Shown here: positions 1-6,640 of the stretch, piece after piece
How positions within the stretch are numbered: the stretch's first letter is position 1
How the letters are laid out: each line of letters opens with the position of its first letter
NCBI GenBank assembly: GCA_003248395.1
Contig: QFNA01000049.1
Location: forward strand, 1 to 13,586
DNA length: 13,586 bases
Source of the DNA: Citromicrobium sp.
GTDB taxonomy: Bacteria > Pseudomonadota > Alphaproteobacteria > Sphingomonadales > Sphingomonadaceae
Reading direction: 5' to 3'
Translations under genes and position numbers: made by a program
Notes under the pieces: generated by a model
What the model was told of the DNA's origin: nothing
The model's input: the letters and a program-made list of their open reading frames with translations, nothing else
Database searches by the model: none

Positions 1-77
1 CGCGCGCTGGTTCACTCGCGATTAGGACGCTGGCTGATAACGGCGAGCCATCACCAGCGGCACCATGAAGAGTATCG

Positions 78-590
78 ATGCAATTACGGCCTTTATTTCC
101 GTTTTTGGGACCGTTTATGCGGCACCGATCGCGGTCTGAGCCAATCGCTTTGATCCGCCTCGCCCTGCTGCCCCTGATGGCTCTTGCGCTGGGCGCTGGC
201 GCGCCATCCGGCGGGACGCGTGTCACACTCAAGGTAACGGATTTGCGCAACGGCGAGGGGATCGTTCGTGCCTGCATGACCGCCGATCCTGACAGCTTCC
301 CCCGTTGCCGGGGCGTGCCTGGCGCGCATGCGGCCACGACCGCAGCGCATAAGGGAGAGATCGTGCTGTCCTTCGATAACGTGCGTCCCGGTCGCTACGC
401 CATAGCCCTCCTCCACGACGAGAACGGCAATGGAAAGGCGGATCGCGCCCTTGGCATGATGCCGAAGGAAGGGTTCGGCTTCTCACGCGATGCGCCGGTG
501 CGGATGGGCCCGCCAGGTTTTGGCGACGCGGCGATCGATATTGGCGAAACTGACAGGTCTCTGACGATCCGCATGCGTTACATGCTCTGA
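78..590 (+). CDS. DUF2141 family exported small protein
   Basis: The product is 170 residues, or 157 if translation begins at the ATG at 117. It has a hydrophobic N-terminal stretch (about residues 23-42 of the long form) ending in small residues, so it is probably exported to the periplasm. The rest fits the DUF2141 family: a beta-rich domain with the signature GRYAIALLHDENGNGKAD near residues 106-123, followed by a Gly/Pro-rich PxxGFGFSRDA segment. The biochemical function of the family is not established. Start choice is uncertain. The ATG at 78 has GAAGAG five bases upstream, while the ATG at 117 has GGGA six bases upstream and gives a more typical signal peptide with a short Arg-rich n-region. 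It appears monocistronic in the visible sequence, with about 104 bp before the next gene. The family call is confident; the start is not. Confidence 0.85.
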   Translation: MQLRPLFPFLGPFMRHRSRSEPIALIRLALLPLMALALGAGAPSGGTRVTLKVTDLRNGEGIVRACMTADPDSFPRCRGVPGAHAATTAAHKGEIVLSFDNVRPGRYAIALLHDENGNGKADRALGMMPKEGFGFSRDAPVRMGPPGFGDAAIDIGETDRSLTIRMRYML

Positions 591-622
591 CACCTGCGCA
601 CCATTGCGGCCGGCGGGCCGGA

Positions 623-652
623 TTGAGTTAACCTTAACCCAATTTTTACTAC
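623..652 (+). promoter_or_regulatory. Possible CtrA-type box and weak promoter upstream of the PAS_5 gene
   Basis: This AT-rich island sits in an otherwise GC-rich intergenic region. It contains two TTAACC half-sites in tandem (628-633 and 634-639). The second TTAA is followed after seven bases by TTTA (645-648), a near match to the alphaproteobacterial CtrA consensus TTAA-N7-TTAA. A weak sigma-70-like pair overlaps it: TTGAGT at 623-628 and TACTAC at 647-652 with an 18-bp spacer. Overlap of a CtrA box with the promoter is typical of CtrA-controlled genes. This is pattern matching only; neither element is a perfect match. Confidence 0.35.
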
Positions 653-694
653 GCGCGGGTCATAGCCTCTTCGAATTCACTCGTATTCGGGGGT

Positions 695-2452
695 ATGCAG
701 GTAATGGACAGGCTGGGCGGCGCATTCGGCGCGCACGAGGCGGAAGAGCACTACGACGATGGCGTCGAGCACTCGGACGCCGATCTCGGCCCGCCGCCAT
801 CGCCTGTCGGTCAGGACGAGCGGCGCATGCAGGTGCGTGCCTACAACCACTGGTCGGCGCTGCTCGGCGAACGGACGATCCCCGATATCGAAGACCTGGA
901 ACCCGCAGAGTTGGAGGACTTCGGCCCCTATTCGGTCTTGCTCGATTTTTCCGTCGGGAGCGAGGATCCGGCCGTTCGCTTCGTCGGCGCGAAACTGCGC
1001 GACGAATGCGCGGTCGACGGCCCGCTCGATCGCCTGTCGGATGTGCCGGCACGCTCGCTGCTGAGTCGAATCACCGATCACTATCTGCAGATCATCGCCA
1101 ACCAGGCGCCGATCGGTTTCGAGGCCGAATTCGTGAATCACCGCGATATTGCAGTCCTTTATCGCGGCATACTGCTGCCCTATTCCAGCGACGGCGACAC
1201 GATCGATTTCGTCTTTGGCGTCATCAACTGGAAAGAACTCGCAGATGCGCGGACTGCCGACGAACTGCTGCTGGAAATCGATAAGTCATTGGCAGAAACG
1301 GAAGACGAAAAGGGTTCTGACGATCTCGCCGACGTCTTGCTGCTGAGCGATATGCTGGCCGAGACGGGCGACAAGGGCCCGATCGCGCGCGAGCGCGGGC
1401 TTGACGTACTCGGCAATCGCCTGGGTGACCTGCCGCAGAATGCAGTCGGTCACGATGGAGATGATTTCGACGAGGACTTCGATTCATCCCTGCGGACTGC
1501 CGCCGATTACGGCCTGCCCGAATGGGATGACGAACCGGAAGACGAGGATGTCGACGAGCTTGTCGATCCTCTCGCCGACGAGGTCGAAGGCAGCACACTG
1601 ATGTCGCTCGTCAACCGCGGCGAGCGTAGCAAGAAGACCGTCGACCTGGGGGATGCGACGACCATCGCAGCCATTCCGCAAGCCTTCGAAGGCCCGGTCG
1701 AGCCCGCACCGCTCGATCCCGCAAACAGCCAGGCCGACGACCTGCCCGCGCAATCTGCGTTCGAGCCGGACCACATGCCCCGGCCCATCCTCGACGCAGC
1801 GGAGGACGCCGCTGTCATTGCCGCCTCGGCAGAGACGGCACCTGCCGGGCTGCATGCATGCCTCAATGCTGCGCGCGAGCTCGCTCAGGCCGCGCAAAGC
1901 ACCGAAGACCGGAGCCGCAAGGCGCTCTATGCCGCCGTGGGCCTGGCCTATGATTTCAGTCTCGAGGCGCAGACGGCCCCCGACGATTTCCGCGAGATCA
2001 TCGAGGACAACGGGCTGACCATTCAGGACCGTGCGCCGATGACGCCGGTGGTAAAGCTCGTATTCGGCCCCGATTACGACAAGACCCGGCTTACCGAATA
2101 TGCTGCCGTACTGACCCATGCACATCGTCTCGGTGTCGAGCGCGGCACTCTGGCCCACTTCCTCCGCGACGCCGATGGGGGCCTGAAGGGGGTCGTGCAG
2201 GCCGAGCGCCGGGCCCGCAAGGAAGAACAGGGCAAGGCTATCGAGGACGATGGCACCGGCGTCCGCCCGGCACTTGCGCGGAAGCTGCGTGGTCTCGAAC
2301 ACGATGACTTGTCCGCGATCGCAACCGACGGGCCCGAATTTGCGCTCGTCATGATCCGTCGCACCGATGACGGCGAACTGGTCATGCTCGGCGAAGTCGC
2401 CGAAGATCGCGCCCTCCTGGAAAAGGCGGCACGAAAGCTGCTTGCCGAATAG
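695..2452 (+). CDS. PAS_5-domain protein with acidic linker and uncharacterised C-terminal domain
   Basis: The product is 585 residues and soluble, with no signal peptide or membrane segment. Residues about 45-190 resemble the PAS_5 family of alphaproteobacteria: an RAYNHWSALLGER opening, then an IPDIEDLEP segment, an RFVGAKLRDEC strand-turn and a closing LPYSSDGDTIDFVFGVINW strand. Residues about 200-385 are low-complexity and strongly acidic (Asp/Glu runs around 254-294), probably disordered. Residues about 385-510 form a second folded unit, largely helical, with a conserved-looking segment FGPDYDKTRLTEYAAVLTHA (458-477) and a basic helix AERRARKEE (503-511). Residues 520-585 form a small alpha/beta tail. 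I do not recognise the C-terminal units. No kinase, cyclase or DNA-binding motif is visible. The ATG at 695 follows a GGGGG tract at 689-693; the ATG at 704 is an alternative. The role is unknown, perhaps a sensory or scaffold protein. Confidence 0.8.
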   Translation: MQVMDRLGGAFGAHEAEEHYDDGVEHSDADLGPPPSPVGQDERRMQVRAYNHWSALLGERTIPDIEDLEPAELEDFGPYSVLLDFSVGSEDPAVRFVGAKLRDECAVDGPLDRLSDVPARSLLSRITDHYLQIIANQAPIGFEAEFVNHRDIAVLYRGILLPYSSDGDTIDFVFGVINWKELADARTADELLLEIDKSLAETEDEKGSDDLADVLLLSDMLAETGDKGPIARERGLDVLGNRLGDLPQNAVGHDGDDFDEDFDSSLRTAADYGLPEWDDEPEDEDVDELVDPLADEVEGSTLMSLVNRGERSKKTVDLGDATTIAAIPQAFEGPVEPAPLDPANSQADDLPAQSAFEPDHMPRPILDAAEDAAVIAASAETAPAGLHACLNAARELAQAAQSTEDRSRKALYAAVGLAYDFSLEAQTAPDDFREIIEDNGLTIQDRAPMTPVVKLVFGPDYDKTRLTEYAAVLTHAHRLGVERGTLAHFLRDADGGLKGVVQAERRARKEEQGKAIEDDGTGVRPALARKLRGLEHDDLSAIATDGPEFALVMIRRTDDGELVMLGEVAEDRALLEKAARKLLAE

Positions 2453-2477
2453 GTTCCGGCCATCTTTCCGGTTGAGC

Positions 2478-2512
2478 GCATGGCGCAGAGCACGCTAGCG
2501 CGAGCGCCATGC
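2478..2512 (+). repeat. Perfect 9-bp inverted repeat enclosing the App1 gene start codon
   Basis: GCATGGCGC (2478-2486) and GCGCCATGC (2504-2512) are exact reverse complements separated by 17 bases. The loop contains a further 8-bp palindrome CGCTAGCG (2493-2500). The right arm includes the ATG at 2509-2511 of the phosphatase gene, so the mRNA could fold with its start codon inside a GC-rich stem. It also lies 26 bp after the upstream stop codon and could act as a weak attenuator. The pairing is seen directly; the function is inference. Confidence 0.6.
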
Positions 2513-3612
2513 CTTTTCATGCCGCTGCCCCAGTTGTCATCCAGCCCTATTACGGTTTTCGCAACAACGATCGGCTGATCGTGACCGTGCGCGCGCTGCG
2601 CACCAGAGGCAGCGAATTCGCCAAGCGCGGGAAGTGGCACGCCATCCGCACGATGCTGTCGCAATTTGCCAGCCATGAGGTGCCGCATGTGCCGGTGGAA
2701 CTCGAACTGGTCGCACCCGATGGCACGGCGCGACGGTATCAGGGCCTGACGGATGACGAAGGCTTTGCCCATTTCGATGTCCGGCTCGACGATGGCTGGT
2801 CATACGAAGACCATCCGCAGTGGGAAACGGTCACGTTTCACTGGCGCAACCGCAAGGGCCAGCAATGTGTCGACGGCCATGTCCTCGCGCCGGGGAAGAC
2901 CACGGGTCTCGGCATCATATCCGACATCGACGACACCATCATCGAAACCGGGATCACCGGCAATTTTCGCGCAGTCTTGCGCAACTGGCGCCGCGTCTTG
3001 ATGGAAATGCCCGAAGAACGCATCCTCGTGCCGGGTGCGGACGTGTTCTACAACGCGCTGGGCGGCGGCGATCCTCTCTCCCAGGGCGAAGGGCACGCGG
3101 GAGAACACCAGCGCGCCTCGCGCCGGCCCTTCTTCTACGTCTCGTCCAGCCCGTGGAACCTGTTTGGCTATCTCGTCGCCTACATGCGCGGGCGCGGCCT
3201 GCCACTCGGCCCGGTCATGTTGCGCGACTGGGGGCTGGATCGCGCAACCTTCGGCTCGGCCAGCCACGGCAAGCACAAGCGCGAGGCGATCGAACGCATT
3301 CTCGAGACCTATCCGGACATCAAGTTCGCCTTGGTAGGTGACGATTCGCAAGGCGATCTGGTGGCCTTTGCCGAAATTGCCACGCGTCTGCCCGATCGCA
3401 TCCGCGCCGTCTTCATTCGCAAGGTCGGCGAAGCGATGTCGGCGGAAGAGGCCGAGGCGCGCGCGTCGCTCGAACGCGCGGGGATCCCGCACTGGCTGGG
3501 CGAAGGCTATGACGAAAGCCGCCAGTTCCTTGCCTCGATCGGCCTGCTCGAAGACCGGGAGGCGCAGAGCGTGGTCGATTCGGTCGCCAAGGCGGCCCCG
3601 GTCGCGGCGTGA
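2509..3612 (+). CDS. App1-type HAD phosphatase (DUF2183/LNS2-like)
   Basis: The product is 367 residues and cytosolic by appearance. The C-terminal two thirds form the conserved phosphatase domain of the App1/DUF2183 family, related to the lipin-type phosphatidate phosphatases of the HAD superfamily. The acidic motif SDIDDTIIETG lies at 138-148, with D139 and D141 as the expected nucleophile and acid. A YVSSSPWNLF segment follows at 210-219, basic HGKHKREAI at 253-261, and LVGDDSQGD at 275-283 as the metal-binding motif. The N-terminal 110 residues carry the family's IQPYYGFRNNDRL opening and a beta-rich domain. Yeast App1 dephosphorylates phosphatidic acid; the bacterial substrate is not known. 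The only possible ATG with the conserved N-terminus is 2509, because an in-frame stop lies at 2473. The ribosome site is weak (GAG) and the start lies in an inverted repeat. The stop overlaps or nearly abuts the next gene. Confidence 0.92.
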   Translation: MPFHAAAPVVIQPYYGFRNNDRLIVTVRALRTRGSEFAKRGKWHAIRTMLSQFASHEVPHVPVELELVAPDGTARRYQGLTDDEGFAHFDVRLDDGWSYEDHPQWETVTFHWRNRKGQQCVDGHVLAPGKTTGLGIISDIDDTIIETGITGNFRAVLRNWRRVLMEMPEERILVPGADVFYNALGGGDPLSQGEGHAGEHQRASRRPFFYVSSSPWNLFGYLVAYMRGRGLPLGPVMLRDWGLDRATFGSASHGKHKREAIERILETYPDIKFALVGDDSQGDLVAFAEIATRLPDRIRAVFIRKVGEAMSAEEAEARASLERAGIPHWLGEGYDESRQFLASIGLLEDREAQSVVDSVAKAAPVAA

Positions 3613-3623
3613 GAGGACCGATC

Positions 3624-4535
3624 GTGTGGGCCTTCGGCGCAATTGCTGTCGCTCTTCTGCTTGCCGCCATCGCCCTGTGGATTGCGGTAAAATGGCATGG
3701 CCCCGCCGTCCTCGACACGATTGATCGCATCGCCGGTCCGGCCCGCTCGGTCGAGCGCGTCCACAGGGAAAGGATTGGCCAGGATCCCGCGCAGAAAGTC
3801 ATGGTTTTTCGCGAGACCGGTGCCGAGGGCACCCTCCCCGTGGTCATATTCGTCCACGGCGGAAGCTGGTCGAGCGGCGACCCGGATGATTACGGCTTCA
3901 TCGCGCGCAACCTTGCACCCGAAGGCTTCGTAGTGGTCCTTGCCGGATACCGCCTGGGCGAAGCCGGACGGTATCCCGTCATGTTGCGCGACACCGCCAG
4001 CGCCGTCTCTTGGACGCAGACGAATATCGCGCGCTTCGGCGGCGATCCGGCGCGCATTGTTCTCGCAGGCCATTCGGCCGGGGCCTACAACGTCGCGCAA
4101 ATCGCTCTCGATTCGCGCTGGCTGAACGAAGCTGACGCAGGGCGCGACCGATTGCGTGGCATCGTCGGCTTGTCGGGGCCCTACGACTTCTACCCTTTCA
4201 ACAGCGATTCTTCTCGTGCCGCTTTCGCTTCGGTCGGCGCTGGACCCGATAGTCAGCCGGTCAATCATGTCGGCTCCGATGCTCCCCCCTTTCTGCTGGT
4301 CCACGGGGAAGGCGACACCATCGTCAAACCGCGCAACGCCCGCGCACTGGCTGAACGTCTGGCAAGCGCCGGCTCCCCGGCCGATACGCTGTTGCTCCCG
4401 CGTGCATCGCACAACACGCCGCTGCTTGCGCTCGCCTATCCATGGCGCCGCGATCCGCAGGTTTTCGATACGGTCGTCGGATTCATGCACCGCGTCACGC
4501 GGGTTTCAGTTCCGGTTCAGGGCAACAGGCCTTAA
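3624..4535 (+). CDS. Membrane-anchored alpha/beta hydrolase (carboxylesterase/BD-FAE type)
   Basis: The product is 303 residues from the GTG at 3624. A single hydrophobic helix (about residues 3-23) anchors or exports it. The catalytic domain has the esterase oxyanion motif VHGGSW (H78-G79-G80), nucleophile elbow GHSAGA (S151), acid in HGEGDTIV (D231) and base in RASHNT (H263), a complete Ser-Asp-His triad. The HGG plus GxSxG layout fits the hormone-sensitive-lipase/kynurenine-formamidase-like esterases; the substrate cannot be told from sequence. An in-frame GTG at 3609 overlaps the upstream stop by four bases (GTGA) and gives five more residues. I prefer 3624 because GAGAGGA lies at 3611-3617 with a six-base spacer. 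Either way it is translationally close to the phosphatase gene and 12 bp ahead of the M48 protease gene, suggesting one operon. Confidence 0.9.
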   Translation: MWAFGAIAVALLLAAIALWIAVKWHGPAVLDTIDRIAGPARSVERVHRERIGQDPAQKVMVFRETGAEGTLPVVIFVHGGSWSSGDPDDYGFIARNLAPEGFVVVLAGYRLGEAGRYPVMLRDTASAVSWTQTNIARFGGDPARIVLAGHSAGAYNVAQIALDSRWLNEADAGRDRLRGIVGLSGPYDFYPFNSDSSRAAFASVGAGPDSQPVNHVGSDAPPFLLVHGEGDTIVKPRNARALAERLASAGSPADTLLLPRASHNTPLLALAYPWRRDPQVFDTVVGFMHRVTRVSVPVQGNRP

Positions 4536-4547
4536 GGCAGCACCCAC

Positions 4548-5939
4548 ATGCGTGTGCTCGCCTATTTCCTCGCCCTTGTCGCCGCGGCCATGCTCGCGGC
4601 GCAGCCACTCGCCGCGCAGTCGATCCTGCGCGATGCCGAGACCGAGGTGTTCCTGCAGGACATCTCCGAACCTCTCGTCGAAGCTGCCGGTCTTGCGCCC
4701 GGCAATGTCGATATCGTCCTCGTCAACGATCCCTCGATCAACGCATTCGTCGCGGGCGGTCAGGCAGTCTATATCCATAGCGGCCTGATCGACGCTGCCG
4801 AGAGCGCCAACGAAGTGCAGGGCGTGATCGCGCACGAACTTGGTCACGTCACCGGCGGCCATGTCATCCGCGTCGGAGAAGGATACCAGCAGGCGACCAG
4901 CATCACCCTGTTGTCGATGCTCGCCGGAATCGGTGCTGCGCTCGCCGGATCGGGCGACGCCGCCATGGGCCTGATGATGGCCGGGCAATCGGCGGCAATG
5001 AGCAAGTTCCTCAGCTTCACGCGGACGCAGGAAGCTTCTGCCGATGCCGCCGGCGCGGAGTATCTTTCCGAAGCGGGTATTTCCGGGAAGGGCTCGCTCG
5101 CCTTTTTCGGCAAGCTGCTCAACCAGGAAGTTCGCTACGGCATCCAGCAGGATGACGAGGCGGGTTTCTGGCGCACGCACCCGCTATCGGGCGATCGCAT
5201 ATCCAAATTGCGCGAGGTCTACGAAGCCGATCCGGCGTGGGAAAAGCCGTCCGATCCGGCAATCGAGGAACGCTTTGCGCGCATCAAGGCCAAGCTGCAG
5301 GGCTATGTGGCCAAGCCCGAATTCACGCTGCGCGATTATCCCGAAAGCGACCAGTCTACCCCGGCGCTAATTGCGCGCGCCTATGCCTATCACAAGGCGG
5401 CGCGCATGGATCGCGCGCTCGAAACCGTCGACACCTTGATCGACCGTTCGCCGCAGGACCCCTATCTCCTCGAATTGAAGGGCCAGGTCCTGCTTGAATC
5501 GGGCCGGCCCGAAGAGGCGCTCGATCCGCTGCGGCAGGCGACGGACCTCTCGCGCGCGCAGCCGCTCATCGCAGCCCTGTTCGGCCACGCGCTGATCGCG
5601 ACCGAGGACAGTGAAAATCATGAAGAGGCGGAACGCGTGCTGCGCGCCGCAGTGGCGCGCGATCGGTACAATCCCTTTGCCTGGTATCAGCTCGGCGTGG
5701 TCTACGCTGCGCGGGGCGATATGCCGCGCGCCCGTCTGGCGACGGCGGAACAGCAGGTCATGAACCGCGAATATATGCTTGCCATGCGCAGTGCGCAGGC
5801 CGCAGAAGCCGGCCTGCCTGTCGGCTCGCCCGACTGGCTGCGCGCGCAGGACGTCGGGATGGAGGCGCGCGCGCTGATGGAACAGATGTGCGAGGCGAAC
5901 AATCGCGATCGCGATTGCGGCGATTATCGGCGCCGATAG
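4548..5939 (+). CDS. Periplasmic M48 metalloprotease with C-terminal TPRs (BepA/YfgC-like)
   Basis: The product is 463 residues with an evident signal peptide (residues 1-24, cleavage after LAAQ or nearby). The M48 peptidase core carries the zinc motif HELGH at 96-100, with H96 and H100 as ligands and E97 as the general base. The third ligand is probably E162 in TQEASADAAG. Residues about 265-440 are helical TPR-like repeats (ALETVDTLIDRSPQDPYLLE; ALDPLRQATDLSRAQPLIAA; a repeat around AWYQLGVVYAARGD). This arrangement matches E. coli BepA, which degrades or assists outer-membrane proteins such as LptD during assembly. The ATG at 4548 is preceded by AAGG, which also overlaps the upstream stop. 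A DsbA-like gene follows within 16 bp. Its last 13 codons contain two perfect palindromes. Family assignment is secure; the BepA-like role is inference. Confidence 0.93.
   Translation: MRVLAYFLALVAAAMLAAQPLAAQSILRDAETEVFLQDISEPLVEAAGLAPGNVDIVLVNDPSINAFVAGGQAVYIHSGLIDAAESANEVQGVIAHELGHVTGGHVIRVGEGYQQATSITLLSMLAGIGAALAGSGDAAMGLMMAGQSAAMSKFLSFTRTQEASADAAGAEYLSEAGISGKGSLAFFGKLLNQEVRYGIQQDDEAGFWRTHPLSGDRISKLREVYEADPAWEKPSDPAIEERFARIKAKLQGYVAKPEFTLRDYPESDQSTPALIARAYAYHKAARMDRALETVDTLIDRSPQDPYLLELKGQVLLESGRPEEALDPLRQATDLSRAQPLIAALFGHALIATEDSENHEEAERVLRAAVARDRYNPFAWYQLGVVYAARGDMPRARLATAEQQVMNREYMLAMRSAQAAEAGLPVGSPDWLRAQDVGMEARALMEQMCEANNRDRDCGDYRRR
5900..5938 (+). repeat. Two adjacent perfect palindromes at the M48/DsbA gene junction
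   Basis: Positions 5900-5917 read CAATCGCGATCGCGATTG, an 18-bp perfect palindrome centred on GCGATCGC. Seven bases later 5925-5938 read TATCGGCGCCGATA, a 14-bp perfect palindrome that overlaps the TAG stop of the protease gene. In this window's length a 14-mer palindrome is expected about once by chance and an 18-mer about 0.05 times, so the pair is notable. They could form RNA hairpins shielding or exposing the next ribosome site, or be DNA-binding dyads. They also encode the Arg/Asp-rich protein tail, so codon repetition (CGC GAT CGC GAT) may explain part of it. Confidence 0.55.
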
Positions 5940-5955
5940 GGGATAGGTGAGGGGC

Positions 5956-6636
5956 ATGAAGAATTATCTGGCAACCGGGCTGCTGGCGCTCGCCTGCGGT
6001 TTCGCCGGCGCCGCCGCGTGGTCCTTCAGCGGCCTCGGCAACGGGCAGACGCGCGATTACCTCGTCGCCAATCCGGACATCCTGCCGGAAATGGCCGAGG
6101 CGTTCCAGCGCCAGCAGATCAGCGACCGCCTCGCGTCGGTGTCCGACGAGGTGCGCGAGCCTTTCCCCGGGGCAGTGCTCGGCAATCCGCAGGGTTCGCA
6201 GACGCTGGTCAAATTCACCGACTACGGCTGCACCTACTGCCGGATGAGCGTTGCCGATACCGACCGGCTGTTGCGTGAAAATCCGGACCTGCGCGTCGTG
6301 GTCCGGGAATGGCCCATTTTCGAAGGAAGCGAAGGCGCGGCGCGGATGGCGCTTGCTGCCGCCAAACAGGGCAAATTCGCCGACTTCTACCACGCGATGT
6401 TCGAACTCGGCCCGCCCAGCGACGAATCCGTTGCCGCCGCCGCCCGGCGCGCGGGGCTCGATCTGGAGCAGGCGCGCCGCGATGCTACCTCGCAGGACAT
6501 CACCACCGAACTCGCGCAGAACCAGGCTTATGGCCAGTCGCTCGGCTTTACCGGCACGCCCAGCTGGATTGCCGGCGACGAGGTGCTCGAGGGTGCCGTG
6601 GGCTACGACACGCTGAAAGCCGCGCTGGCGGACTGA
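5956..6636 (+). CDS. DsbA-family thiol:disulfide oxidoreductase (periplasmic, membrane-anchored or secreted)
   Basis: The product is 226 residues. An N-terminal hydrophobic segment (residues 5-23) is a signal peptide or anchor. After a short helical linker (about 43-70) comes a thioredoxin fold: strand TLVKFTDYGC, redox motif C92-T-Y-C95, and cis-proline motif TGTPSW (T201-P202). The helical insertion between them is typical of DsbA/DsbG/BdbD-type proteins. It probably oxidises or isomerises disulfides in exported proteins. Start choice: a GTG at 5947 is in frame, but the ATG at 5956 gives the classic MKNYL signal start and has AGG at 5945-5947 at good distance. The gene sits 16 bp after the M48 protease, suggesting co-expression of two envelope-protein-folding factors. 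It ends four bases from the convergent HD-domain gene with no room for a conventional terminator. Confidence 0.92.
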   Translation: MKNYLATGLLALACGFAGAAAWSFSGLGNGQTRDYLVANPDILPEMAEAFQRQQISDRLASVSDEVREPFPGAVLGNPQGSQTLVKFTDYGCTYCRMSVADTDRLLRENPDLRVVVREWPIFEGSEGAARMALAAAKQGKFADFYHAMFELGPPSDESVAAAARRAGLDLEQARRDATSQDITTELAQNQAYGQSLGFTGTPSWIAGDEVLEGAVGYDTLKAALAD

Positions 6637-6640
6637 CCGC

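Noticed and set aside
3..68. Open frame reading off the left edge and ending at TGA 66-68, possibly the end of an upstream gene
   Set aside because: All three forward frames are open at the edge for a short distance (another ends at TAG 23-25), and no family motif allows a choice.
24..115. Minus-strand hydrophobic stretch (ILFMVPLVMARR) ending at a stop near position 24
   Set aside because: It is flanked by an in-frame stop about 30 codons upstream with no good start, and is probably the reverse complement of the opposite strand's hydrophobic signal region.
601..622. Short GC hairpin (GGCC/GGCC) after the DUF2141 gene as a terminator
   Set aside because: The stem is only four pairs and has no U tract.
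1484..2302. 272-residue minus-strand open frame opposite the PAS_5 gene
   Set aside because: High-GC codon shadow; the + strand frame has coherent domain structure and codon use.
2800..3642. 280-residue minus-strand open frame opposite the App1 gene
   Set aside because: Shadow of a gene with complete HAD motifs on the + strand.
3507..4490. 327-residue minus-strand open frame opposite the alpha/beta hydrolase gene
   Set aside because: Shadow; the + strand has an intact catalytic triad.
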